This document shows, in pieces, positions 42,531 through 50,320 of a DNA stretch of 64,000 nt (positions are counted from its first letter, which is position 1; the number at the start of each line of letters is the position of its first letter). The notes beneath the pieces were generated by a model. It worked only from the letters and a program-made list of their open reading frames with translations, ran no database searches and was not told the DNA's origin. Where the stretch lies: assembly GCA_038247245.1 (NCBI GenBank), contig JBBRVE010000002.1:1-64000 (forward strand), read 5' to 3'. Made by a program: the position numbers and the translations under genes. This stretch comes from JAPWJZ01 sp038247245 (GTDB taxonomy: Bacteria; Pseudomonadota; Alphaproteobacteria; Micavibrionales; UBA2020).

Positions 42531-43351
42531 GAGCGGCTTTCATCCTCCCTTAAAAACGCGCTGTATCGTGCCGCAGAAAGGCGCGTACTGCGCGGGGGCC
42601 GCTAAAAAAAGCGGCCCGCATTCGAAGCGCGCCGACATGATGCGAAGAGCATCAGGTGGGCGGGCTTCGCTCCCGGCTAGAAGTGCCGGGATGCGCGCTC
42701 TCGCGCGCCGCATGGTCAAGCGTCCCAACATCGGCGGGAGCTTGACCGGGTTTCCAAAGGGGCGTACAAGCCCCTTGTGTTCAGGTGTCGGGGCGAACAG
42801 CCCTGACATGCAGCCGCCACAAGGAACGGTGAAGGCTGCCGAGTGCAGAGGCGTTTCGCCTTTGCCGCGCGTGCGTTGCCCCGCTTGAGGGGGCAATGCG
42901 TAAGTGCGCCTTTAATCAATTCTATGCTTCGTCGCAGGTGGTCATCGGTTAGTCGTCCGGTGGTGAAGTGAGTTTTTTCGCGCAATACAGCGTCTCCGGC
43001 TGTCTGGTGATTTTTACAGCCGTTGCACTTAACCCGGCATTACGGGTTGCGCTGAATCTTGCTCTTACCTCGAGTCTAAGGCGCGGCAGCTTGACCAATG
43101 GTTAAAGTTTTTGGAATCAACACGCTCGGACAGGGGAAGGAATATCGGGGTGTTCCTCGATACGGCGCGACTCGGGTGGGTCGCGCTTGTGTATTACAAA
43201 GCTCATGCGGCGGCGCAATATCCCGCGCCGACTGCATTCAGTTTTTGCGGGTTTTCTTTTTCAGGGGTCGGCCCCGCGCGGCAGCGCGGGCCGGGGTTGA
43301 GGGGCGCTCGCCCGGCCGGGCGGCAGGCCCGGACGCAAGAGCGGGGCTCGC
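42531..43351. other. Non-coding region containing the transfer origin
   Basis: About 820 bases between the relaxase start and the first immunity gene. Overlapping frames on both strands have no homology-like features and are probably chance frames in GC-rich DNA. Besides the oriT there is a hairpin GGGCCGC-TAAAAAAA-GCGGCCC (42596-42617) and a very GC-rich tract (43265-43350). These may be binding sites for mobilization accessory proteins or an untranslated leader. Confidence 0.45.
42873..42910 (+). other. Candidate oriT of RSF1010/R1162 type
   Basis: A 10-bp inverted repeat (GCGTTGCCCC, 42873-42882, and GGGGCAATGC, 42890-42899, one G-T pairing) is followed directly by GTAAGTGCGCC (42900-42910). 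The RSF1010/R1162 origin has the same order, an inverted repeat followed by GTAAGTGCGCCCT containing the nick site. The relaxase at 40956 is of the matching MobA/MOBQ class. The sequence match is direct from memory of that plasmid; nicking is inferred. Confidence 0.75.
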
Positions 43352-43732
43352 TCAGGGGACGTCTTTCCAGTAAAAAAACGGCCCACCAATGTAGAGCAGA
43401 AGAATCACAAAATAGAACAAGAGCACCGTATTAATAACCGTATTCGTTCCGCCCTTGAAAAACTTCAATGACACCGAGTAGTAAAAAGCACATCCTAGAA
43501 AGTAAACTAGGGGGTATTTCTCAATCGCCCTGCATTGTGCGCTGAAAAAATGAAACACTGGAGGCCAAATCGATCCGAGTTCCATAGCTGTCTCGTAGAG
43601 CAGCCGAAAGGCGGATCGACTGAATACGAAGAAGATAATTGCAATGGCAATGAAACCTAAATTGAATCTTTCAATAAAGTGACCGAATTCAAACCCCTTT
43701 AGAAAATTTATTATTCTGCGCTGCATCCGCAT
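43352..43732 (-). CDS. Putative membrane immunity protein for orphan Rhs tip 3
   Basis: A 126-residue protein with three or four membrane segments (FNLGFIAIAIIFFVFSRSAF, YPLVYFLGCAFYYSVSLKFF, TVINTVLLFYFVILLLYIGG). AAGGAGG lies 5-11 bases before the ATG at 43732, and the start overlaps the last 22 bases of tip 3, indicating coupled translation. An integral membrane immunity protein suggests the toxin attacks the membrane or a periplasmic target. The role is inferred from position; the low GC is typical of immunity genes. Confidence 0.6.
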   Translation of the reverse strand: MRMQRRIINFLKGFEFGHFIERFNLGFIAIAIIFFVFSRSAFRLLYETAMELGSIWPPVFHFFSAQCRAIEKYPLVYFLGCAFYYSVSLKFFKGGTNTVINTVLLFYFVILLLYIGGPFFYWKDVP

Positions 43733-44304
43733 GAACCCTCCTTGTCTAAAAGCGGGTCCAATTTGCTGTAAATATCTGTCATGATGCCGTACTTAGCGCG
43801 CAACGCTTGAGTAGCTTCGTGGATAAATAACCTTGCTGCTTCCTCTCTACTCCAGCCAAGAGACCTGACGCTCATGCCCATAGTTTGGTCCGGTTGGCCC
43901 GGAAACCCATACTGCGGAAGAAACCTAGGTTCCCAATTAGTGTGACCAGCCCCCCCATTTGCAGTGAAGAAGGTATTATCCTCCCAAAATGAATGGGGAT
44001 AATAGCCAAAGTTAAAGCTCACTACATTCGTAAAAAACATATCCTCTAAGGTTTGATTGTCCTTACGAAGTTGTTTCCTAAACCAGTCGCCGAGGGCGCT
44101 ACATTTCAGCCTATTGTAGGCTTCTTCGATAATTTCATCTTTGGTAGCAGGGTCGCCCACGCCGGAGTTCACGTCTATGAATTTTAAACCTAGTGGGTCA
44201 ATCGCATTGACCGGATTCTGCCCAACATAGCCGAAGGTGTTGAGGCCGCCAGCTATTCCGATTGGGTCGCTGCTGATATAGCGGCCTACATTCAGAAGTT
44301 CCAA
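43711..44304 (-). CDS. Orphan Rhs C-terminal toxin tip 3, possible metallopeptidase
   Basis: A 197-residue tip, probably from a TTG start (LELLNVGRYI) just after GGAGT. Residues 7-38 are the Rhs core end (GRYISSDPIGIAGGLNTFGY, VGQNPVNAIDPLG), very close to the full-length Rhs. The variable part has FTNVVSFNFGYYPHSFWEDN, aromatic and Gly-rich, and AARLFIHEATQALRAKYG with His162-Glu163. The HExxQ arrangement only partly fits a zincin, so peptidase activity is a guess. A Cys pair (SCGCSAE) ends the protein. The gene begins at the stop of the preceding immunity gene. Confidence 0.7.
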   Translation of the reverse strand: MELLNVGRYISSDPIGIAGGLNTFGYVGQNPVNAIDPLGLKFIDVNSGVGDPATKDEIIEEAYNRLKCSALGDWFRKQLRKDNQTLEDMFFTNVVSFNFGYYPHSFWEDNTFFTANGGAGHTNWEPRFLPQYGFPGQPDQTMGMSVRSLGWSREEAARLFIHEATQALRAKYGIMTDIYSKLDPLLDKEGSCGCSAE

Positions 44305-44305
44305 T

Positions 44306-44746
44306 TTACTCCAACCCCTTAGAGTGCTGGCGGTTCTTTTCTATTGCTTTAAAATGTTTCTCGGAACGCTTTAGGTCATTAATAAACGCTACAGCTACCG
44401 TAGAGATATGAGCTTTGGCATTCTTGGCGCAGCCTTTATCAATCATCTGAAGTAGCACCTCGCTGTCTTGAGTGAGGAATGGGCGTTTAACTTGCCTGTC
44501 AAACACATTGTAGCCGGAAAAATAACCTAAAACCCAAGCGGCATTCTCCTTTTCAACGGCAGAGCCAGTGCGCCGATGGGTCAACCATTCCGAGCAGAGC
44601 CGGTTACTTGCATTTGGATCAATTATCTCGGGGTGTGAATTAAAATATCCATCCTGCTTCGGTGAAGCACTCACGCCTTCCCCTTGAAAAAAAGCAACCA
44701 TCGCCAAGACTGATAAAAGCCCGAGTATGTTCGTCTTAATTTCCAT
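44306..44746 (-). CDS. Putative periplasmic immunity protein for orphan Rhs tip 4
   Basis: The start at 44746 (MEIKTNILGLLSVLAMVAFF, cleavage near VSASP) follows AGAGGAAA and gives a signal peptide; the longer frame to 44806 overlaps the toxin tip. The mature ~120 residues resemble Rap-type periplasmic immunity proteins in layout: CSEWLTHRRTGSAVEKENAA, WVLGYFSGYNVF and a late CAKNAKAHISTVAVAFIND, with two Cys. WVLGY-x-SGYN is common in small exported proteins of this kind. The gene lies 14 bases after tip 4. Confidence 0.65.
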   Translation of the reverse strand: MEIKTNILGLLSVLAMVAFFQGEGVSASPKQDGYFNSHPEIIDPNASNRLCSEWLTHRRTGSAVEKENAAWVLGYFSGYNVFDRQVKRPFLTQDSEVLLQMIDKGCAKNAKAHISTVAVAFINDLKRSEKHFKAIEKNRQHSKGLE

Positions 44747-44760
44747 CAAGCGTTTCCTCT

Positions 44761-45447
44761 TTACTGCTTTGGCGGCGTACAAATCCCGCCAGCCTCCGGG
44801 ACACATTGATAATCATTTTTAAGAGCTTTAAGAAAATATGGCGTGACGAATGGTGATACCGCTGGATCAACAACAAAAGGTAGTGGGCAAACGGGCATTG
44901 GGCCGTTAGCAGTGCCTTTCATTTCCAAGCCCAGCATATCGAGCGGTCCGCCCGGGGCAACGAAACTGCAAGCTGTTCCTTGATCGTACACGCAGTCGTA
45001 TTGCCCCCACTTCACCACAGGAGATTTGGGATCATCTGGATCAGCAGGAGCGTAAGTTATCCCGCCGAAATTATAATCAGGTTGGTAAATTCCTAACTGT
45101 GTAAGAGCGGGGTCTTTCTCAGTAACTTCGGGAGCATGTGCAGTGCAAACTAAATACTTATCAGATGGGCAAAGTCCCATAAAGTCAAAAAACCCAACAG
45201 GATTAGCTTTTACGTAGAGGAAAGTGTTGAGGCCGCCAGTGAGTCCGATAGGGTCGGACGATATATAGCGGCCTATATTTATGGCAACCTTGTTATCGCG
45301 CTCGGGTTGCTGATACGTATGGTCGGGACAAAGGTTGCCGCTGTCGTCGTACTCGCCTTGCAGCAACTGGGCAACCGCGTCGTAGTTATATGCCGTCGCG
45401 CTGCCGGGGGCGTGTCGGTCAGAAAAATCGTGAAGATCGCGCGGCAA
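44761..45447 (-). CDS. Orphan Rhs C-terminal toxin tip 4
   Basis: A 228-residue tip from a TTG start (LPRDLHDFSD) preceded by AAGGAAT. It shares its first codons and ribosome binding site with tip 1. Residues 15-50 look like degenerate YD-repeat sequence (TAYNYDAVAQLLQGEYDDSG). Residues 59-92 are the core end (GRYISSDPIGLTGGLNTFLY, NPVGFFDFMGL). The variable part contains CTAHAPEV, WGQYDCVYDQGTACSFVAPG and PVCPLPFVVDP. Its Cys spacing suggests disulfides and a periplasmic target, which fits the exported immunity protein. No toxin family is recognised. Confidence 0.7.
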   Translation of the reverse strand: MPRDLHDFSDRHAPGSATAYNYDAVAQLLQGEYDDSGNLCPDHTYQQPERDNKVAINIGRYISSDPIGLTGGLNTFLYVKANPVGFFDFMGLCPSDKYLVCTAHAPEVTEKDPALTQLGIYQPDYNFGGITYAPADPDDPKSPVVKWGQYDCVYDQGTACSFVAPGGPLDMLGLEMKGTANGPMPVCPLPFVVDPAVSPFVTPYFLKALKNDYQCVPEAGGICTPPKQ

Positions 45448-45510
45448 TGTAATTCCTTAAAGCCAGAGGTTTAAGTTAGTGCAGAAATCAAGTTAATCCG
45501 CCCCCTTTGA

Positions 45511-45750
45511 TTATTCTTTGCGTCGCAACTCCCACAAACGCCCTTTCAGAGCGGCAACAGCTTTTTCAAAATCTGTAAGTGCAAACTTCCAAGTACCGCC
45601 ATCCTTGGGACTAAATATTTCAATCTGCATTTCGTCAAAGCCTTCTTCTTGAGTCATGACGCATACTATCTGATCGTCAAAATATAGGTCGCCAACAAGG
45701 TCCTCGTGGTCGGGATCACTACCTACAGTAATGCGGAAACGCGGGTTCAT
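45511..45750 (-). CDS. Immunity protein of the full-length Rhs toxin
   Basis: A 79-residue acidic cytoplasmic protein (MNPRFRITVGSDPDHEDLVG, DLYFDDQIVCVMTQEEGFDE, MQIEIFSPK, FALTDFEKAVAALKGRLWEL). Its ATG overlaps the Rhs stop codon by 4 bases, so translation is coupled, as expected for a toxin-immunity pair. I recognise this small beta-strand protein pattern from genes next to RNase-like toxin tails in Proteobacteria, but cannot give a family name. Confidence 0.7.
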   Translation of the reverse strand: MNPRFRITVGSDPDHEDLVGDLYFDDQIVCVMTQEEGFDEMQIEIFSPKDGGTWKFALTDFEKAVAALKGRLWELRRKE

Positions 45751-48700
45751 GGTTCTAAGAATCCCATGAAATTACCTCCGGCATCATATCGCGCGCCGCC
45801 GCCAAGCGAACCGCCATAATAATCTGTTCCGCCAAACCTGTTACTACTTGTCCTCTTCACATTTCCCAATATATCGTTAAGAAGCTCTTGGCCTTTAGAA
45901 TTCTTGGCGGCGACGTTTCCTGTCGCCTCTGGGAATACTGTTCCTTCACGACGCCCATGCTTTTCTAATGCACGACCTGCTTTCGTTAACTGTCCACCTT
46001 TATCTATAGCTTGCCCTGCTTTGCGAAGCGCCTCTATATCACCGTGGCAATTCTGTGCGCTCTTGCGGAACGCGCCCTTAAGAATTCCACCTGCTCCGCT
46101 AACAACTCCTGCTCCAGCTGCCGCTTCTATGCCTGTGGTGAGTGGGCCCCATGGATTTATCTGATATTCAATATCCCCGGTCACATCTGGCGCGTTGGCG
46201 TAGTCCGCATAGAAAATAATACCAGCGGCGAAGGCAAGGGGGATGAAGAAAAATTCCCCGGTCGGGTCAACCCAGTTCACCGGGTTCTGCCCGACATAGC
46301 CGTAGGTGTTGAGGCCCCCGGCAAGACCGATGGGGTCAGAGGATATATAGCGGCCAAGCGTCGGATCATAGTCGCGCATGTAGTTGTAGTGGAGGCCGGT
46401 TTCGGCATCCGCGAACTGGCCAGGGAAGCGCAAGTTGCTCGCTGCCGCTCCCGACGTTGCATAGGTTTCGCCGAACGGCTCCTGCTGGCGGTCCCAGACG
46501 ACGGCTTGCGTCGCGTCGGTCATTTTCTGGGGCGTGTTGAGGTGGTCGGGGTGGACGTAATAGATCGTGCCCGCCGCCTCGATCTGCGCCAGCGGTATGT
46601 TGCCGAGCCAGATGTATTCGCGCAGGTTGGTGCCGCTGCCATCTGATTCAGCTATCAGGCGACCGACTTCGTCGTAGTGAAAGTGGACGGTCGTCGTGCC
46701 GTCGGATTTGCTGACGCGCTGGCCAAGCGCATTGACCTTGTAGGTCGTGGTGGTGCTGCCCACCAATACGGATTCAAGTCGGTTGCGCCCACCATAGGTG
46801 AAACTCACGTCGGGGTCGGTGGCGCGGTTGTCTGTCGCGGTATTGCCCGATGCCGTATAGGTGAAGCTGCGCGTGTTCGTGCCGTCGTTGATGCTGGAAA
46901 GCTTGTTGCTGCCGCCCGGCAGGGTCGAGGTCTGCGTGACGCCGCTTTTCACGCGCGTCAGGCGGTTGGCGTTGAAGTCATAGGTGTAATCGACCGTTCC
47001 GTAAGCGCCGACTGCCTGGCTGAGCCGGTTCAGCGTATCGAGCGTAAAAGTCTGGTTACGGCCAGATGCAAGGTTGTCGGTGATCGCCGTAATGTTGCCT
47101 GCGTTGTCATAGGCGATATCGAGGTCCTGCACATGCGTCGCTCCGTCCTCCGTCACGATATCCGTCAGCCAGTAGTTCTGGTCGAATGTCCGCGCCAGTG
47201 TGAGGCTGTTGCCGTAGGTTAGTCCTTTCAGCGGCCCGAAAGGCTCATACGTGATGCTTGATGCCAGCGTCGCGGGCGTGCCCGTGCTGGTCGCCACCGT
47301 GATGATCTTGCCGTGACTGTCATAGGTATAAGTCACAGTGCGCCCAGACGGATAGGTGACTTGGGTCACGCGGTTGGCGACATCATAGGCATAGGCCGTC
47401 GTGTAGGTCTGCGCGCCGATAGTGCGGACGCTTTGCGTCACGTTGCCCACATCGTCATAGGTGAGCGCCGTCGTGCCGCTTTCATCGGTGATGCCCGTCA
47501 GCCGCCCGACGCCCTTGTTGCCGCCCGATGTACTGTCATAGGTGAAGGCCATGTTTTCGCCGGAATAAGCCGGGAAGGTGACGGTCAGGGGACGGTTGAG
47601 CGCGTCGAAGGTACGGTTGGTAACGACGCCACGCGCATCGGTCTGGCTGGTGACGTTTTCCGCGAGGTCGTAGTTATAGACGGTCGTGCCGGTGTCGGGG
47701 CTGGTGGCCTGAATCACGCGGCTGAAGCCGTCATAAATGTAAGTGGTGGATAGTGTGCGGAAGTCGCTCTGGCTCGTCGCGTTGTCGCGGGAGTCGTAGC
47801 CGGTCGATGCCACTTTCGTCAGCGGATCGGTAACGGTTATCAGGCGGTCGAGCGCGTCGAACGCCATGTTTGTGGCATTGCTGCGCGCGTCCGTTGCCCG
47901 CGTACGGTTGCTGTTGGCGTCGTAGAGATAAGCGGTCGCCTGCGGCGAAGACGCGCCTATGTTTTTCTTGAGCCGCGAAATCTCGTCGAATTCGCGTGCC
48001 TGTTTCGCCCGCAGGGCTGGGGTCGCGTTTTTAACGTCTTCCTGAATAATGTTTCCGTCGGCATCCAGCGTGTATTCGATGCGCTCGCCCGCTTCGTTCT
48101 CGACCGCCGTCAGGCGTTGCGCATTGTCGTAGGTGTAGGTGAGTGTGGTCGCATCGGGCAGCGTGATCAGCGTCACCAGACCCGCCAGGTCGTAATCAAT
48201 CGTCGTGACCTGATTACCCGCCGTCGCATTCACCGTGTAGGTCTTCAGCCGCCCCAGATCGTCATAGGTGAGATCGGTCACAAGGCTGTTTGGATCGGTG
48301 AAGGACAGCGGCCTGCCCATGTTGTCGTAGGAAGTGATCGACGTGACCTGGCTGAGCGCGTTCGTGACGGTCGCAAGGTTTTTTTCCGTGCTGGTGTAGG
48401 TATAGGTCGTCGTGTCCGTCAGATCGGTGCGCGGGCCATCCGCCGTCAGCACGTTTCCGAGCGCGTCATAGGTATTGGTCCAGGTGCGGTTATTTCCCGT
48501 GGTGGTGTAGGGAACGGTCTGGGTTTGGCTGTCGGTCTGCTTGTAAGTGAGCCTGTTGCCAGCGGCGTCATAGGTCATGTCCACGGTCAGCCCGGTACGC
48601 GTGACCTGCGTCGGCAGACGCAGAGTCGTGTCCCAAGTCGTGCCGATGGTACGCGCCTGCGCGCCGCCGAAGGCTTCGGTGCGGCTCGTTTCCAGCCCCG

Positions 48701-50144
48701 CCGAGGAAATGGTGTGTTTGGTGACGTTGCCCTTCCAGTCAGTGTAATTCGCGGCGAAACCGTTGGCGTTGTAGGTGAACTGGGAATTTGCGGCGGGGAC
48801 CGATCCCACGGCAAGGCGGTCGATGCGCGTGACTTTCGGCATGCTCTGGAGCGTTGAAAACGTGTATTTGTCCTGGCCGCCGAGCGGGCCGGTGACGGTT
48901 CTGGTGCCATCGACGTTGTAGGTGATGGTGGTCAGGCCTGCGCCGCCTGCGTGCTGGCTGGAAGTTGCCCGCCCGGTCGTGCTGTCATATGCCCATGTGG
49001 CGTAGCGGTTGCCCAGCTCGTCCGTGATGCCTGTCAGGTAGGTGGGGAAATTCGTGTCTTCGTAAAGATACGTGATGACCGGATTATCCGTTAGGCTGGG
49101 CGTGCTGTCGGGATACGTGACGGTCGATAAAATTTTCGTCAGCGCAGTGGTGCTCGGATAAGCATTGACGTAGCCGTACGTGTAAACCTCGCCGTTCGGG
49201 TCGGTCACCGTGTCCACCAAGCCGTCGCCATTGTAGGTGAGCGTCAGCGAGCGGCCCAGATTATCGGCAACCGTCGTGAGCTTGCCGGAGCTATAGGTGA
49301 GGGTCTGCGTGTATCCGTCAAGAAAGGCAATCGACTGCAATACGCCGGTGCTGTTGTAGGTCTCAACCGTTTTGTCGCCATCCGTCAGCAGCCAGTTGCT
49401 ACCGGACTGGACGAGTTTGAGGACCACGTCGGTGTCGGAACTCCACACGCCACCCGACTTGTTAAAAATAGCCCGCTGTCCGTCGCCGCGCCACGCGCCC
49501 CATTTGGTAGAGCCGCTGTTTTCGAGAAAGCGCTCGTAAATGTTCCGCCAGCCTGGCCCCATCACGCCGTTCGTCAGGCGGATCTGGCTGTTATAGGTCC
49601 GCGCGAAAATGAGCGGGTGCGCGCCGGAGCCTTGGATATCGATCTTGGTCTCGAATTTATTGCCTGTGCTGACGGTAATCGGATTGCCGCATTGGGGTTT
49701 CGAGACCCAGGGCGCATCTCCGCTCACGCCCTCTCCCAATGCAGGATCTGGGCACGCCGCGCCAAATGTCTTACGCCCCGCTGAAACCGAGCAGCCGGAT
49801 GTTGACCACGCATTTTCATCAAGGCCTGACGGGCAGCCCGACCGGATACTGAGGCTGCGGGGCAAAGTCAGGTAAAAATATTTGCAGATCCACATCGGGT
49901 GGCTGTCGCCGAACACGTCCACGCGAGATCCCATCACGAGGTCTCCGTAGGGTGATGCGTAATACGCTTTGATGCCATCGCAGACCAATTGCGCCGTCTG
50001 GCACGAATAGCCGGGTCCCGCCCCTTGGCATCCGGAAATCAGTTGAGGGCTCGTTTCCCAGTAATACGTCTGGGCTTGCGAGGGGGACGATATGAATAGA
50101 AAGGCGAGCACAACGCCAAGCGTCATTCGGTTGAAATGTTTCAT
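45747..50144 (-). CDS. Full-length secreted Rhs/YD-repeat polymorphic toxin
   Basis: A 1465-residue protein with a Sec signal peptide (MKHFNRMTLGVVLAFLFISS then PSQAQ) and a Cys-rich N-terminal region. A DUF6531-type segment (GNPITVSTGNKFETKIDIQG, HPLIFARTYNS) starts near 160. Over 30 YD-type repeats (for example LTYNGDGLVDTVTDPNGEVY) run to about 1250. The core ends LGRYISSDPIGLAGGLNTYG near 1265, and a ~170-residue toxin tail follows. The tail has AGRALEKHGRREGTVFPEAT, GQELLNDILGN and GARYDAGGNFMGFLEP, a pattern of RNase-type (BECR-like) tails. There is no PAAR domain, so export is probably Sec-first, not type VI. Confidence 0.9.
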   Translation of the reverse strand: MKHFNRMTLGVVLAFLFISSPSQAQTYYWETSPQLISGCQGAGPGYSCQTAQLVCDGIKAYYASPYGDLVMGSRVDVFGDSHPMWICKYFYLTLPRSLSIRSGCPSGLDENAWSTSGCSVSAGRKTFGAACPDPALGEGVSGDAPWVSKPQCGNPITVSTGNKFETKIDIQGSGAHPLIFARTYNSQIRLTNGVMGPGWRNIYERFLENSGSTKWGAWRGDGQRAIFNKSGGVWSSDTDVVLKLVQSGSNWLLTDGDKTVETYNSTGVLQSIAFLDGYTQTLTYSSGKLTTVADNLGRSLTLTYNGDGLVDTVTDPNGEVYTYGYVNAYPSTTALTKILSTVTYPDSTPSLTDNPVITYLYEDTNFPTYLTGITDELGNRYATWAYDSTTGRATSSQHAGGAGLTTITYNVDGTRTVTGPLGGQDKYTFSTLQSMPKVTRIDRLAVGSVPAANSQFTYNANGFAANYTDWKGNVTKHTISSAGLETSRTEAFGGAQARTIGTTWDTTLRLPTQVTRTGLTVDMTYDAAGNRLTYKQTDSQTQTVPYTTTGNNRTWTNTYDALGNVLTADGPRTDLTDTTTYTYTSTEKNLATVTNALSQVTSITSYDNMGRPLSFTDPNSLVTDLTYDDLGRLKTYTVNATAGNQVTTIDYDLAGLVTLITLPDATTLTYTYDNAQRLTAVENEAGERIEYTLDADGNIIQEDVKNATPALRAKQAREFDEISRLKKNIGASSPQATAYLYDANSNRTRATDARSNATNMAFDALDRLITVTDPLTKVASTGYDSRDNATSQSDFRTLSTTYIYDGFSRVIQATSPDTGTTVYNYDLAENVTSQTDARGVVTNRTFDALNRPLTVTFPAYSGENMAFTYDSTSGGNKGVGRLTGITDESGTTALTYDDVGNVTQSVRTIGAQTYTTAYAYDVANRVTQVTYPSGRTVTYTYDSHGKIITVATSTGTPATLASSITYEPFGPLKGLTYGNSLTLARTFDQNYWLTDIVTEDGATHVQDLDIAYDNAGNITAITDNLASGRNQTFTLDTLNRLSQAVGAYGTVDYTYDFNANRLTRVKSGVTQTSTLPGGSNKLSSINDGTNTRSFTYTASGNTATDNRATDPDVSFTYGGRNRLESVLVGSTTTTYKVNALGQRVSKSDGTTTVHFHYDEVGRLIAESDGSGTNLREYIWLGNIPLAQIEAAGTIYYVHPDHLNTPQKMTDATQAVVWDRQQEPFGETYATSGAAASNLRFPGQFADAETGLHYNYMRDYDPTLGRYISSDPIGLAGGLNTYGYVGQNPVNWVDPTGEFFFIPLAFAAGIIFYADYANAPDVTGDIEYQINPWGPLTTGIEAAAGAGVVSGAGGILKGAFRKSAQNCHGDIEALRKAGQAIDKGGQLTKAGRALEKHGRREGTVFPEATGNVAAKNSKGQELLNDILGNVKRTSSNRFGGTDYYGGSLGGGARYDAGGNFMGFLEP

Positions 50145-50320
50145 GGACGCCTACTTTGTGTGGAGATGGGGTAATAGATAATTTTAAGCGCGAGCTCGTT
50201 AAGAAAGTATCAATAATCTCGAGTTGTAATTAAAATTAAACACTTGTTCTTAATTTTAGTGCATATCGGCGAATGCAGCGCCTTCCGAGAACCTGAGGTA
50301 TCTGATGACGGGTTTAACAG

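Noticed and set aside
41643..42605. Plus-strand frame of 320 codons inside the relaxase gene
   Set aside because: Antisense shadow of the HUH relaxase; no independent features.
42529..43434. Several overlapping frames on both strands near oriT
   Set aside because: They overlap each other and the oriT hairpin, and none shows a domain or good ribosome binding site; treated as non-coding.
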